Positions 9,353-18,548 of a stretch of DNA of 64,000 nt are shown here, one piece after another. Position numbers and translations under genes: made by a program. Each line of letters begins with the position of its first letter. Position 1 is the stretch's first letter. A model generated the notes under the pieces. That model saw only the letters and a program-made list of their open reading frames with translations. It searched no databases and had not been told where the DNA came from. The DNA is from a virus: positions 1 through 64,000 of IMG/VR virus record IMGVR_UViG_3300044726_000026. The stretch is one strand, 5' to 3'.

Positions 9353-9712
9353 GTGGCAACCATTGACGAAATAACCAAAGAGGCGAATAAGATCGACTGG
9401 TTTCTGGTGGCGCTTTGTCAGTATGGCGGCAAAGCCCGACCGGTTTTTCGAGCCACGTTCCAACGCCGTACGGCCAATGGAGCGACCGAGACGATATTCA
9501 ATTCTTACGAGGACGCTCCCGATGCGCTTACGGCAGTATCGAATGCGTTCAAGCAATGCAAATCCATGGCGAAGGCTTTGAACCTTCCGAAGCCGGGACA
9601 CGCTTTGCCTTACGAATTGGAGAAAGCCCTGTGTATCGCGGCGGACGATAACTTGTCCGCGAGGAAAAAATCCGGTGCGCCCGGAAGAACGTATCGAAAA
9701 GGCCACCTGTAA
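9353..9712 (+). CDS. Hypothetical protein
   Basis: 119 residues from GTG 9353, preceded by ACGGAGAGCCAA (GGAG, 8 bases to the start). Alpha/beta composition with a basic end (SARKKSGAPGRTYRKGHL) that overlaps the next gene. No recognisable motif. Its place between the MazG-like and VRR-NUC genes suggests a part in DNA metabolism, but only by position. Confidence 0.7.
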   Translation: MATIDEITKEANKIDWFLVALCQYGGKARPVFRATFQRRTANGATETIFNSYEDAPDALTAVSNAFKQCKSMAKALNLPKPGHALPYELEKALCIAADDNLSARKKSGAPGRTYRKGHL

Positions 9713-9965
9713 AGAGGCCATACGAGCCGGATGGAGGACATTCAAACTGTCCTTCATCGGAACTCGTGGTGCGCCTGATCGTATATTCGGTCGGGGCGGT
9801 CGAACTGTGCTCATTGAGTTCAAGGCTCCCGGCGAAGAGCCGACACGCCAGCAATCGAAACGTCATCGAGAACTCGTCGATGATTTTGGTTTCGAGGTGT
9901 ACTGGGCCGACAACTTGGACGATGCCCGACTGATCCTTGACCTAGTGGAGCTGTCAGATGTCTAG
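9675..9965 (+). CDS. VRR-NUC domain nuclease
   Basis: 96 residues, GTG start at 9675 inside the end of the preceding gene. It carries the full VRR-NUC active-site pattern: GAPDRIF (D35), VLIEFKAPG (E48, K50) and TRQQ (Q59). Stand-alone phage VRR-NUC proteins are structure-specific nucleases of the Holliday-junction resolvase type and travel with SNF2 helicases, as here. Confidence 0.92.
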   Translation: MRPEERIEKATCKEAIRAGWRTFKLSFIGTRGAPDRIFGRGGRTVLIEFKAPGEEPTRQQSKRHRELVDDFGFEVYWADNLDDARLILDLVELSDV

Positions 9966-10191
9966 GGACATATTCACCATTCCCGACCTCGTGGAGCAGA
10001 TCGAAACCCTAGACCCTGGGGATGCGGATTTGTACTCCGATATCCCAGGCTTCGAAGGGCGGATCGAGCAGTGGACTGACAAGGCGATCCTCATTAAGCG
10101 GGTGTGGTTCCCGATCAGCCAACTGCGAAAATCCGAAGACGGCGATGAAATCTTCGCCTCGCTCTGGATACTGGAACAGAAAGGATACTGA
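9958..10191 (+). CDS. Hypothetical protein between VRR-NUC and SNF2 genes
   Basis: 77 residues, overlapping the VRR-NUC end by eight bases. Acidic overall with a Trp-containing beta-rich centre (KAILIKRVWFPISQLR). Unrecognised; possibly an accessory of the nuclease/helicase pair, by position only. Confidence 0.65.
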   Translation: MSRDIFTIPDLVEQIETLDPGDADLYSDIPGFEGRIEQWTDKAILIKRVWFPISQLRKSEDGDEIFASLWILEQKGY

Positions 10192-10209
10192 GATGAAAGG
10201 TTTCCCCCA

Positions 10210-11715
10210 ATGCCAGGAAGTAACTTCCACCAAACACTGGTTCAGCGGCGCTCCTTTGCGCGACGCTGTTCGAACGATCTCCACGAATATCAGAGTAAAC
10301 TCGCGATCCCTTTCCTCATGGATAACCCGTTCAGCGCGGCGTTCATGGACATGGGCCTCGGGAAAACTGTCGCGATCCTGACTGTCCTGCAACGCCTGTT
10401 CACGAGAGGACAGATCAACAAGGTTCTGATTATCGCTCCGCTACGTGTAGCCGTGCAGACATGGCCGCTCGAACTCAAGGAGTGGTCGCATACATGGTGG
10501 ATGACCTACACCCTCATCCGCGCCAACGAACGCCACCCCGGTCTGCTAGACGCTCAATCGCAAGCGCGCAAGGCCAACCCACTCGCAGCCAACCACGCAT
10601 CCGGTAAGGCCAAGACCGCTCATATCGAATTGCAGCGGCGGGAACTGGCCTCACAACCAACCATGATCCACATCATCAACCGGGAAGCCGTCGATTGGCT
10701 GGTGAAGTTCCACGGCAAGAACTGGCCGTACGACACGGTGATCGTGGACGAGAGCAAAAACTTCGCCGACAAGAACGCCGCCCGATGGAAGGCGCTGAAC
10801 AAGGTGCGGGCGTTTATGACGCGGATGCACCTGTTGAGCGGGGTACCCGCGCCCGAAGGGATCGAGAACTACTTCGCGCAGATTTACCTTCTGGACCGGG
10901 GTGAACGCTTCGGCAGGAGCCTGACCGCGTTCCGCGAGAACTACATGATCCACCAGCCCTGGCAACACCGTTGGATACCTCGCGACGGCGCGGCGCTTCA
11001 GGTCGCGAACAAGATCAAAGACCTCTGCATCGTCATGCGGGAAGAGGACTTCCTGAAGCGGGACAAGGCCATCGTCATCGAGCGACCCATCCTGCTTGAA
11101 CCGGATGAACTCGGGCTGTACGAAGAGTTTGAACGAACCATGATCCTCGATCTGCCCGAAGCCGAGATCGAAGCCAAGAGCGGCGGGTCGCTGGCCGGGA
11201 AGTTACTTCAGATGGCGAGCGGCGCGGTCTACGACGAAACCGGGGTGTGGCATCACATCCACGATCACAAGATCGAGGAACTGAAGGAGTTGGTCGCTGA
11301 GTCGCAGGGGTCGCCGCTGTTGGTGGCGTACTGGCACCGGTCTTCGCTGGAGCGGTTGCAGAAGGCTTTCCCCAAGGCGATCAAGATGGATCGCGAGGGG
11401 CGGTGTGTGAAGCCGTGGAACGAGGGCAAGATCAAGATGCTCTTGGTGCATCCGCGTAGCGCCGGTCATGGCCTGAACATGCAGCACGGTCCCGGCCATA
11501 TCCTGATATGGTTTGACAATCCGATGCCTTTGGATGATTATTTGCAGATGAACAAACGCCTTGATCGACCAGGGCAGAAGAAGATCGTCCGTGTCTACCA
11601 TCTGGTCGCCAGGGATACTGTTGACGCTACTGTCGTACCGGTCCTGCGCGGAAAGGATGACGCCCAGGATGCGGTGAAGAAATACATCCGCGATCTCAGA
11701 GGGAAATGGAAGTAA
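10210..11715 (+). CDS. SNF2-family DNA helicase/translocase
   Basis: 501 residues. Motif I is MDMGLGKT (about 46-53), motif II VIVDESKNF (about 177), and the C-terminal RecA lobe ends with motif VI-like NKRLDRPGQKK. This is the short phage SNF2 protein paired with VRR-NUC, thought to remodel or resolve replication forks. The start is not certain: ATG 10210 is followed within two codons by a palindrome copy (10216) coding GSNF, and the ribosome site is weak. The stop TAA is the centre of another copy (11708). Confidence 0.9.
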   Translation: MPGSNFHQTLVQRRSFARRCSNDLHEYQSKLAIPFLMDNPFSAAFMDMGLGKTVAILTVLQRLFTRGQINKVLIIAPLRVAVQTWPLELKEWSHTWWMTYTLIRANERHPGLLDAQSQARKANPLAANHASGKAKTAHIELQRRELASQPTMIHIINREAVDWLVKFHGKNWPYDTVIVDESKNFADKNAARWKALNKVRAFMTRMHLLSGVPAPEGIENYFAQIYLLDRGERFGRSLTAFRENYMIHQPWQHRWIPRDGAALQVANKIKDLCIVMREEDFLKRDKAIVIERPILLEPDELGLYEEFERTMILDLPEAEIEAKSGGSLAGKLLQMASGAVYDETGVWHHIHDHKIEELKELVAESQGSPLLVAYWHRSSLERLQKAFPKAIKMDREGRCVKPWNEGKIKMLLVHPRSAGHGLNMQHGPGHILIWFDNPMPLDDYLQMNKRLDRPGQKKIVRVYHLVARDTVDATVVPVLRGKDDAQDAVKKYIRDLRGKWK

Positions 11716-11721
11716 CTTCCA

Positions 11722-12351
11722 ATGCCACCGACCGACAATGAACTGCTGGTGATGGGCGGCACGGTCACTGATCTTGCCGCCCTCTTCGGGATAGACCGGA
11801 AGGAGGTCCGCAGCCGGATCGGGGATATCCCGCCGCGCTCTAAGCGAGGCAACCTCGATGTGTGGCGAGTGCGGGACGTAGCGCCTCGGCTCGTCAAGAT
11901 GGACGACAGCATGACCGATCTGGTGCGCCGCGTCTTGGCCACGCACCACACCGATTTGCCCAAGATGCTGTCGAAAGAGTTCTGGTATGGGCAGAACCAA
12001 CGGCTGAAATATCTTCAGTCCGTTGGTGAACTGTGGGATACCGCCGCGATAGTTGATCTCTGCGGTGAGGTATTCAAGACGCTGCGCCTGTCGCTGATGC
12101 TATCGGCGGATGCGGTAGGTCGTGAAACCGATCTGTCACTGAAGCAGCGGCACATCATTGAAACCCTGATGCACACTGCCCTCAACGATGTTCGGGAGAA
12201 GCTAGTTGTCCGTCTCAGTGAACTCCGACCAGTCTCCCAGGGGAAAGCGTTTGCACCGAAAGAAAGTGCAGCCGATAATGGAGATAGTGGGTCAGGTTAT
12301 GACCCCTGGGGAGGACTCGGCCCCCCTGAAGAGGGAGACGACGAATTTTGA
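11722..12351 (+). CDS. Terminase small subunit (Nu1-like)
   Basis: 209 residues. The N-terminus is a DNA-binding winged/helix-turn-helix domain (TVTDLAALFGIDRKEVRSRI, about 14-33), as in lambda Nu1 and DUF1441-type small subunits; the rest is helical with an acidic Gly/Asp tail. It recognises the packaging site and passes DNA to the large subunit, encoded next in an overlapping frame. The start codon is one base after a palindrome copy whose GGAAG can serve as ribosome site. Confidence 0.85.
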   Translation: MPPTDNELLVMGGTVTDLAALFGIDRKEVRSRIGDIPPRSKRGNLDVWRVRDVAPRLVKMDDSMTDLVRRVLATHHTDLPKMLSKEFWYGQNQRLKYLQSVGELWDTAAIVDLCGEVFKTLRLSLMLSADAVGRETDLSLKQRHIIETLMHTALNDVREKLVVRLSELRPVSQGKAFAPKESAADNGDSGSGYDPWGGLGPPEEGDDEF

Positions 12352-14473
12352 CACCGTAGAGGATATCCTTCTCGGGCTGTCGGAACTACTCCGACCGCCC
12401 GAGCGGATCAAGATTTCCGAAGCGGCTGAGAAGTACGTCTACCTCAACAACCCCGGCTCGTACATCGGGCCGTATCGCAATGACATGGCTCCCTATATGG
12501 TCGAGCCTATGGATGTCTTGCAGAGCCGCACGATCTCCGCGACCGTGTTCGTCGGCCCCGCGCAGAGTGCGAAGACGCAAGGTCTGATCCTCAACTGGCT
12601 GGCATACTCGATCAAGGTTGACGGGATGGATATGATTATCTACTCCCCGACTCAATCCGCGTCGCGCGACTTCTCCATGCGGCGCGTGGATCGTATGCAC
12701 CGGTATTCCCCCGCCCTCGGCGCGATGCGCCTCAAGTCGGCGTCGTACGATAACGTCTATGACAAGCAGTACACCAACGGCATGTTGCTGAACCTCGGCC
12801 ATCCTTCCGTGACCGAGTTCGCGGGCCGACCGGTGGGCCGGATCGCGTTGACCGATTACGACCGGATGCCAGACGACATCGGGGGCGATGGCTCGCCGTT
12901 CGACCTCGGCAGCAAGCGAACCACCACCTTCGGGTCGTTCGCCATGACGGTCGCGGAGTCGTCGCCCTCGCGTGCGGTGGAAGACCCGCGATGGATCGCC
13001 AACACTCCCCATGAAGCCCCGCCGTGCAAGGGTATCCTGGCGCTCTACAACCGTGGGGATCGCCGTCGCTGGTACTGGCCGTGCCCGCATTGCGGAAGTT
13101 ACTTCGAAGGAAAATGGGAGCAACTGGAATGGGACGTGAAGTACAGCCCACTTGCGTCTGCGGAGACTGCGCGCCTCGTCTGCCCGGTCAACGGTTGCCG
13201 CATCGAGCAGAACAGCCGGTCGGTCATGCAGGAGTGGGGCATCTGGCTGAAGGACGGCGAAGCCCTCGATCCGAAGACCGGCAAGGTCTGCGGCCAATCC
13301 ATGAGATCATCGACGGCATCATTCTGGCTCAACGGAGTGGCCGCGAACTTTACGACGTGGACGAACCTCGTCAGCGCGTACTTGAACGCTTTAGGGGACT
13401 ACGAGAAAACTGGCAGTGAAGACTCGCTAAAGAAATTCTACAACACCGATTTGGGTATGCCGTTCTTGCCCAAGTCGGAAGAGAGTTCGTTGCTTCCAGA
13501 GAACCTAATGGCGAGAGCCGAGATGTTCCCGCTCGCGGAAGTAACTTCCGAACAGCGCATCGACCGCATCTGGAACGTCAGGGTTGTCGGCGACATCATC
13601 CCCGAGCCGCTGGTGCCGCCCGACGTGCGGTTTCTCGTGGCGACCGTGGACGTGCAGAATAACCTGTTCTCGGTTCAGGTCCACGGCATTCTGCCGGGTG
13701 AGCCGTTCGACATGATAATTCTCGACCGGTTTCAGATCCGAAAGAGCCATCGGATGGACGGCCAGGGCGAAGCCTTTTGGGTCAAACCGTCGTCGTATCT
13801 GGAGGATTGGAACGAGATCAAGACGGAGGTTATGGATCGGACCTACGCGCTGTCGGACGGGACCGGTCGCCGCATGGCGATCCGTATGACCGGCTGTGAC
13901 AGTGGCGGTCGAGAAGGCGTCACCACGAATGGCTACAATTTCTACCGGCTGTTGCGTAGCAATGGCGACGCGGCCCGGTTCCATCTTCTGAAGGGCGATC
14001 CTTTGCCCACCCGGCCTCGGGCGCACATCCACTTCCCCGACAGCAACCGGCGGGATAAGCTGGCGGCTGCGCGCGGAGACGTGCCGGTGATGTTCCTCAA
14101 TTCCAACATCCTGAAGGACGCTCTGCGAGGTCGTGTCGAGTGCATGATCCCAGGCAAGGGGATGTTGCGTTTCGGTCGGTGGTTGCCGGATGCGTGGTAC
14201 AGCGAGATGTGCGTGGAAACCCGCACCGACAAAGGTTGGCAGAACCCACAGAACCGCCGGAACGAAGCGTGGGATTTGGCCTATTACGCCATGGGTGTCT
14301 GCGTCAGTCCGTTGATCCGTGTCGAAGGTATCGACTGGACCCGTCCGCCTGGATGGGCGGCACCGTGGGACAACAACGACCTGATTAGCGCGGGCATAAT
14401 ACCGCGTTTCAAGCCCGCGTCGCGGGATGAACCGGAACTGAGTTTCGCGGATTTGGCCAGACGAATGGGGTAG
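12206..14473 (+). CDS. Terminase large subunit (lambda GpA family)
   Basis: 755 residues if TTG 12206 (behind GGGAGAA) is the start; ATG 12278 or 12299 would remove 24 or 31 residues, and the region before ~45 looks unconserved. It has the GpA layout: ATPase with Walker A VGPAQSAKT (116-124, Ala in place of the usual second Gly), Walker B IALTDYDRMP (~213-222), a zinc finger with CPHC (~294-297) paired with CPVNGC, and a C-terminal nuclease domain. A palindrome copy (13094) codes GSYF directly after the first zinc-finger cysteine pair, so this highly constrained site tolerated it. Start position is the main doubt. Confidence 0.93.
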   Translation: MSVSVNSDQSPRGKRLHRKKVQPIMEIVGQVMTPGEDSAPLKRETTNFDTVEDILLGLSELLRPPERIKISEAAEKYVYLNNPGSYIGPYRNDMAPYMVEPMDVLQSRTISATVFVGPAQSAKTQGLILNWLAYSIKVDGMDMIIYSPTQSASRDFSMRRVDRMHRYSPALGAMRLKSASYDNVYDKQYTNGMLLNLGHPSVTEFAGRPVGRIALTDYDRMPDDIGGDGSPFDLGSKRTTTFGSFAMTVAESSPSRAVEDPRWIANTPHEAPPCKGILALYNRGDRRRWYWPCPHCGSYFEGKWEQLEWDVKYSPLASAETARLVCPVNGCRIEQNSRSVMQEWGIWLKDGEALDPKTGKVCGQSMRSSTASFWLNGVAANFTTWTNLVSAYLNALGDYEKTGSEDSLKKFYNTDLGMPFLPKSEESSLLPENLMARAEMFPLAEVTSEQRIDRIWNVRVVGDIIPEPLVPPDVRFLVATVDVQNNLFSVQVHGILPGEPFDMIILDRFQIRKSHRMDGQGEAFWVKPSSYLEDWNEIKTEVMDRTYALSDGTGRRMAIRMTGCDSGGREGVTTNGYNFYRLLRSNGDAARFHLLKGDPLPTRPRAHIHFPDSNRRDKLAAARGDVPVMFLNSNILKDALRGRVECMIPGKGMLRFGRWLPDAWYSEMCVETRTDKGWQNPQNRRNEAWDLAYYAMGVCVSPLIRVEGIDWTRPPGWAAPWDNNDLISAGIIPRFKPASRDEPELSFADLARRMG

Positions 14474-14494
14474 CGGAAGTTACTTCCGAGGACC

Positions 14495-14523
14495 GTATTG
14501 CATTCCAATTACACTTCGGCTAT
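14495..14523 (+). promoter_or_regulatory. Possible weak promoter before head genes
   Basis: TTGCAT and TATTGT, 17 bases apart, lie in the only appreciable gap between the terminase and the connector genes, directly after a palindrome copy (14475-14487). Both hexamers deviate from consensus, so this is tentative. Confidence 0.25.
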
Positions 14524-14550
14524 TGTGCCTTTCTCATGGGGGCCGTCCGG

Positions 14551-14784
14551 ATGCCTGACTTTGATCCCTGCCAACTACTGCGCGATGCGGATAAAGCCTG
14601 GTTCGAATTGAACACGGGCGGAGCCGTGCGTATGGTCCGCGATCAGAATGGCGAACAGATCGAATATTCATCCGCCAACCGGGCCGGTCTGCTGAACATG
14701 ATCTACGCTTTGCAGAAACTCTGCCCCACCTACACGTCAATCGCGTTGCCGCCCGGTCCTCGTCCCATGAAATATTTCTACTAA
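14551..14784 (+). CDS. Head-tail connector/stopper gpW family
   Basis: 77 residues from ATG 14551 (an in-frame ATG at 14536 lacks a ribosome site). The core GGAVRMVRDQNGEQIEYS followed by a helix NRAGLLNMIYALQKL matches lambda gpW, the small protein that completes the filled head. Its place between GpA and portal is the lambda position. The stop overlaps the portal start as TAATG. Confidence 0.85.
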   Translation: MPDFDPCQLLRDADKAWFELNTGGAVRMVRDQNGEQIEYSSANRAGLLNMIYALQKLCPTYTSIALPPGPRPMKYFY

Positions 14785-16421
14785 TGGCGAACGCATCCGC
14801 CATCATCCTCGACAGCGGGGCGCTTGAAGGCGCGGATAAGTTCAGCCGTGAGACGGCGCTGTGGTCGCCGTCGATGGGTTCACCGGATCAGGTCATCAAC
14901 AACGCGAAACCGATGGCGGATGCCAGAGGTCGCGATACCGTCCGCAACAGCGGCATGGCTTACGGCGCGGTGGCGTTGCACAAGGACGGCATCGTCGGAG
15001 CGCAATACCGGTTGAACGCCACACCGCACTGGCGGTTCCTGTCGGCCTATTCCAAAGGCTTCGATGAAACCTGGGCTGATGAATTTCAACAGATCGTCGA
15101 AGCCCGTTTCAGTATGCTTGCCGACAGCGAGAAATGTTGGCTGGACGCTCAAGGCGTCAACACCTTGACCGGCCTCGTGCGGCTGGCGATAGGTGTGTTC
15201 CTGATTACCGGCGAGGTCATCGGCTCGGTCGAGTGGCTTCGCAAACCTAACCGGCCCATCAACACCGCGTTTCAGATGGTCAGTAGCGACAGACTGTGCA
15301 ACCCCAACGGTATGTCGGACGACCGCTTTATGAGACGCGGTGTTGAGCGTGATGCCAATGGTCAGGCTCTCGCCTATCATTTCCGCATGGGCGATCAGTT
15401 TGACCATTTCAGCGGTGCGTTTTCGGCGACGTGGCGACGGGTTCCCGCCGAGAAGCCGTGGGGTCGCAAACAGGTCATCCACATCATCGAACAGGGGATG
15501 ATGGATCAGACCCGTGGCATATCCGACATGGTTGCCACGTTGAAGAACATGCGGATGACCAAGAAGTTCGCAGAGGTCACTTTGCAGAACGCGGTCATCA
15601 ACGCGACTTATGCTGCCGCCATCGAGTCGGAATTACCGAACGACATGGTTGCTGCGGCGCTCGGACAGGCCGGTGGTGACACGAACGCCGGTATGCTCGG
15701 CATGTATCGCTCCTACATGGGAGCCTTGGGCGAGTACCTCGACGCCGCGAACAACATTCGCATCGACGGCGCGATGATCCCCCACCTTTTCCCCGGAACC
15801 AAACTCAATATGCAGCCCGCCAAGACTACGGGCGGGATAGGCACGTCTTTCGAAGAGAGTCTGTTGCGTCATACGGCGGCATCGCTCGGGCTGTCGTACG
15901 AAGAGTTCTCACGAGACTTCAGCAAGACCAATTATTCCAGCGGCAAGGCCGCGATGGGTGTCTCGCAGAAGTTCATGGCCTCGCGCAAGAAGCATGTCGC
16001 GGATCGGTTCGCGTGTGACCTCTACGCTCTGGTACTGGAAGAAGAGATGTCCAACGGCAACGTACCGTTGCCTCGCGGCCAGAAGCGCGATGTTTTCTAC
16101 CGAGATAATGGGATGGCTAAAGAGGCGTTCACCCGCTGTCAGTGGATCGGGTCTGGGTCTGGACAGGTCGATGAACTGCGGGAGACGCAAGCGGCTGGTC
16201 TGCGGATCGCCATGGGTATCTCCACCTATGCGCTTGAAGGTGCTCGCCTTGGTATCGACTGGCGTGAACTCTTCGAGCAATGCGCGCGTGAACGGGCGCT
16301 AATGGACAAATACGGTCTGACGTTCGACATGACGACGACGAAGCCAACCGGCGCTTCGGCAACGGCGGCGGACCCAGAGGCGGATGCCGGTTCCAAGCCC
16401 ACCGAAGCCGCAGCGGCATGA
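14784..16421 (+). CDS. Portal protein (lambda gpB family)
   Basis: 545 residues. GRDTVRNSGMAYGAVALHKDGIVG near the N-terminus and the long helical remainder (EESLLRHTAASLGLSYEEFSRDFS) match the lambda-type portal family. Twelve copies form the channel at the head vertex through which the terminase pumps DNA. The last ~30 residues are Ala/Glu/Pro-rich and probably disordered. Confidence 0.95.
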   Translation: MANASAIILDSGALEGADKFSRETALWSPSMGSPDQVINNAKPMADARGRDTVRNSGMAYGAVALHKDGIVGAQYRLNATPHWRFLSAYSKGFDETWADEFQQIVEARFSMLADSEKCWLDAQGVNTLTGLVRLAIGVFLITGEVIGSVEWLRKPNRPINTAFQMVSSDRLCNPNGMSDDRFMRRGVERDANGQALAYHFRMGDQFDHFSGAFSATWRRVPAEKPWGRKQVIHIIEQGMMDQTRGISDMVATLKNMRMTKKFAEVTLQNAVINATYAAAIESELPNDMVAAALGQAGGDTNAGMLGMYRSYMGALGEYLDAANNIRIDGAMIPHLFPGTKLNMQPAKTTGGIGTSFEESLLRHTAASLGLSYEEFSRDFSKTNYSSGKAAMGVSQKFMASRKKHVADRFACDLYALVLEEEMSNGNVPLPRGQKRDVFYRDNGMAKEAFTRCQWIGSGSGQVDELRETQAAGLRIAMGISTYALEGARLGIDWRELFEQCARERALMDKYGLTFDMTTTKPTGASATAADPEADAGSKPTEAAAA

Positions 16422-16445
16422 CCTCGTTTTTGGAAGTAACTTCCG

Positions 16446-16769
16446 ATGTATGATCCTCTCAACACCCGTCTCCCGCTGCTCCATTCCGGCATGAGCATCG
16501 CGCTCCGTGATACTTTTGACGCGGACGACGACATTTGGGTTCCGTTGGAATATGGCGGCGTAAGCTGTCGGGCCAATGCTCTCGGCTCGCTCCCGTCTCA
16601 CGCTCGCATCCCGGTGCTTAATGGTGGATTGACTTTATCCCCGGCCCAGATCACGGCGATCAATCCCGGCTCGGCAAATCTACTCGGGTTGGAAAATCAA
16701 TCCGGTAATTGGGAGTGGGAAAACGGCAGTCCCGTGACATGGCCGGAAGGGGGCACTCCGAATGCCTAA
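16446..16769 (+). CDS. Hypothetical head-operon protein
   Basis: 107 residues. The start ATG follows a palindrome copy by one base (GGAAG to ATG, 9 bases), and the end overlaps the next gene by eight bases. Rich in Gly, Pro and Leu, with no recognised domain. Lying between portal and a fibre-like gene, it may be a small virion or chaperone protein for that fibre. Confidence 0.7.
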   Translation: MYDPLNTRLPLLHSGMSIALRDTFDADDDIWVPLEYGGVSCRANALGSLPSHARIPVLNGGLTLSPAQITAINPGSANLLGLENQSGNWEWENGSPVTWPEGGTPNA

Positions 16770-18204
16770 TATTTCGATACTCGCTGCTGACACAGTTATC
16801 GAACCAGACGACACGTTTTTTGTGCCAGCCGCCAAGCTGGCAGATACCGGTTCGTACAAAGTAAACTTGCCACAGCCCGCCGACACGGAACCTCGCATGA
16901 ATGGCGAGGTTGATATCGGAACCAGTAAAACCTGGGCGCGGGCTGACCACGTTCATCCACCCAACACGGCCATGTTGGATACGATGAGAGAGTACGTGGA
17001 TACTCAGAACAGCGCGTTGCAAGAGCAAATCTCTTCGCTGGCGCAGAACCTTCGGTTTGTTGGTCAGGTCGATGTGGTGGCTGACAACGTGAAGTTTACT
17101 TCCGGGTCCGGCATCACGCCAAGCCCTGGACCGCTGCCAACAGCTTCACCGGACTACATCGGGTTTTACGTCATCGTCGTGGTGGCGGGTCAGCCGCCAG
17201 CCGGTTCGAATATCCCAACAGACGACTACGTGATGCACGATTGGATCGTGTGCGATGGTGCCGTCTGGCAGCGGCTCGACGTTGGGGCGACGGCTTCCAC
17301 CGCGTCCACGACCGCCGTGACTCCGGCGATTGCTGGCATGGATGATGTTCAAGAAGTTCTTGAAGTCCTCTACGCCGACATGCCGTTGGCCTCGGAAACA
17401 GTGCCGTTGATGGATGGCGTCGCTTCGGTAGGCACGAGCGATATGTGGTCGCCGGGGGATCATGTACATCCAACTGATACCTCGCGTTATGCCGCCAGTA
17501 ATCCGGCGGGATATGTAGACCATGCCGGTGCGGCTGCGGCGGCTCCGGTGCAATCGGTGGCCGGTAGACCGGGTGCTGTCACGCTGACGCACACCGACAT
17601 CACTGATTGGACGGCTACGCTACAACCGTACGCGTTGTCTACGACCGTGCCGCTACCGTCCTCGACCGTGCCGAAGGTGGCCGGTACCGCGGCCACGGGG
17701 ATCGAGACGAATTGGTCACGAGGGGATCACGTACACCCCGTGGACAACTCACGTCTCCCGAGGAAAGGGGTTGTGGACGGTAGTAGTGCTGCCGCTGGTG
17801 ATATCGGTGAGTACATCGTGATGAGCAACACCACGGGTGTCGCCATGGTCACGAATGTCGCCGCGTCGATCAGTTCCATCGCCTTGACGGCGGGTGATTG
17901 GGAAATTTGGGGTGCCATTGATTTCCGGCCAGCGGCGGGTGTCAGCCCGAACATGGTCGCGGCGTCGATCAGCGTTACTCCAAACGCCTTGCCGAGTGAC
18001 GCCGATCTGATGACCGGCGTCGGCATCCTGAACATGATTACGACCAACGCCCTCACATCAGGCCAGCGTCAGATGCTTATGACCGGTCAATGTCGTTCTA
18101 ATTCCGCCACGCCCATCACGCTCTACCTCGTTGGTCAGGTGACACTCGGCGGGGCCGGTGCGCTGAACGGCAAGGGGTACATCTGCGCTAGGCGCGTGAG
18201 ATGA
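16762..18204 (+). CDS. Head-operon fibre-like protein with DHVHP repeats
   Basis: 480 residues. Three copies of a ~25-residue unit ending in DHVHP occur (GTSKTWARADHVHP, GTSDMWSPGDHVHP, ETNWSRGDHVHP), a motif common in phage fibre proteins, plus a short helical stretch (~75-95) that could trimerise. The C-terminal ~130 residues look like a beta-rich head domain. Its unusual place, between portal and protease genes rather than with the tail fibres, suggests a capsid fibre or decoration. No secretion signal is present. Confidence 0.75.
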   Translation: MPNISILAADTVIEPDDTFFVPAAKLADTGSYKVNLPQPADTEPRMNGEVDIGTSKTWARADHVHPPNTAMLDTMREYVDTQNSALQEQISSLAQNLRFVGQVDVVADNVKFTSGSGITPSPGPLPTASPDYIGFYVIVVVAGQPPAGSNIPTDDYVMHDWIVCDGAVWQRLDVGATASTASTTAVTPAIAGMDDVQEVLEVLYADMPLASETVPLMDGVASVGTSDMWSPGDHVHPTDTSRYAASNPAGYVDHAGAAAAAPVQSVAGRPGAVTLTHTDITDWTATLQPYALSTTVPLPSSTVPKVAGTAATGIETNWSRGDHVHPVDNSRLPRKGVVDGSSAAAGDIGEYIVMSNTTGVAMVTNVAASISSIALTAGDWEIWGAIDFRPAAGVSPNMVAASISVTPNALPSDADLMTGVGILNMITTNALTSGQRQMLMTGQCRSNSATPITLYLVGQVTLGGAGALNGKGYICARRVR

Positions 18205-18371
18205 ACCTCATCATCATTCTGCTTGTCGTACTTCTGCTCTTCGGCGGGCTTGGCGGTGGGTACTACTACGGGCCGCGAGCCGGTTGGGGAAACACACATT
18301 ACCTCGGCGGGGGTGTTGGTCTGGTCTTGCTGGTCGTGCTTATCCTCGTTCTGTTTGGAGGTTGGAGATGA
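18201..18371 (+). CDS. DUF3309-like small membrane protein
   Basis: 56 residues. Two hydrophobic segments (LIIILLVVLLLFGGLGG and GVGLVLLVVLILVLFGG) flank a central YYYGPRAGWGN loop. This is the pattern of DUF3309, a ~50-residue membrane protein family of proteobacteria. A gene for a bacterial-type membrane peptide inside the head block is unusual and may be a moron (superinfection or lysis related). The stop overlaps the next start as ATGA. Confidence 0.75.
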   Translation: MNLIIILLVVLLLFGGLGGGYYYGPRAGWGNTHYLGGGVGLVLLVVLILVLFGGWR

Positions 18372-18538
18372 GCATCGGTCTGCTGTTCTGGGTGTTGATG
18401 GTCATATGGGTTGTGTTCTGGGGGTGGGGACGGACACCGGGGGGTCAGCAGTACTGGCCGGTCTATCACGGCTGGCTGATCTTCATCCTGTTGTTCCTTT
18501 TGGGCTGGCGTCTCTTCGGTTTCGTCATTCACGACTAG
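18368..18538 (+). CDS. Small two-span membrane protein
   Basis: 56 residues from ATG 18368, overlapping the preceding stop. Two hydrophobic stretches (LLFWVLMVIWVVFWGW and WLIFILLFLLGWRLFGF) with many Trp residues and a short PGGQQYW loop. It is translated together with the DUF3309-like protein, so the pair may act as one unit. Family not recognised. Confidence 0.7.
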   Translation: MSIGLLFWVLMVIWVVFWGWGRTPGGQQYWPVYHGWLIFILLFLLGWRLFGFVIHD

Positions 18539-18548
18539 GAGAAACCGA

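Noticed and set aside
17092-17104. Apparent palindrome copy GAAGTTTACTTCC
   Set aside because: It has an extra base and broken symmetry compared with the family; not counted.
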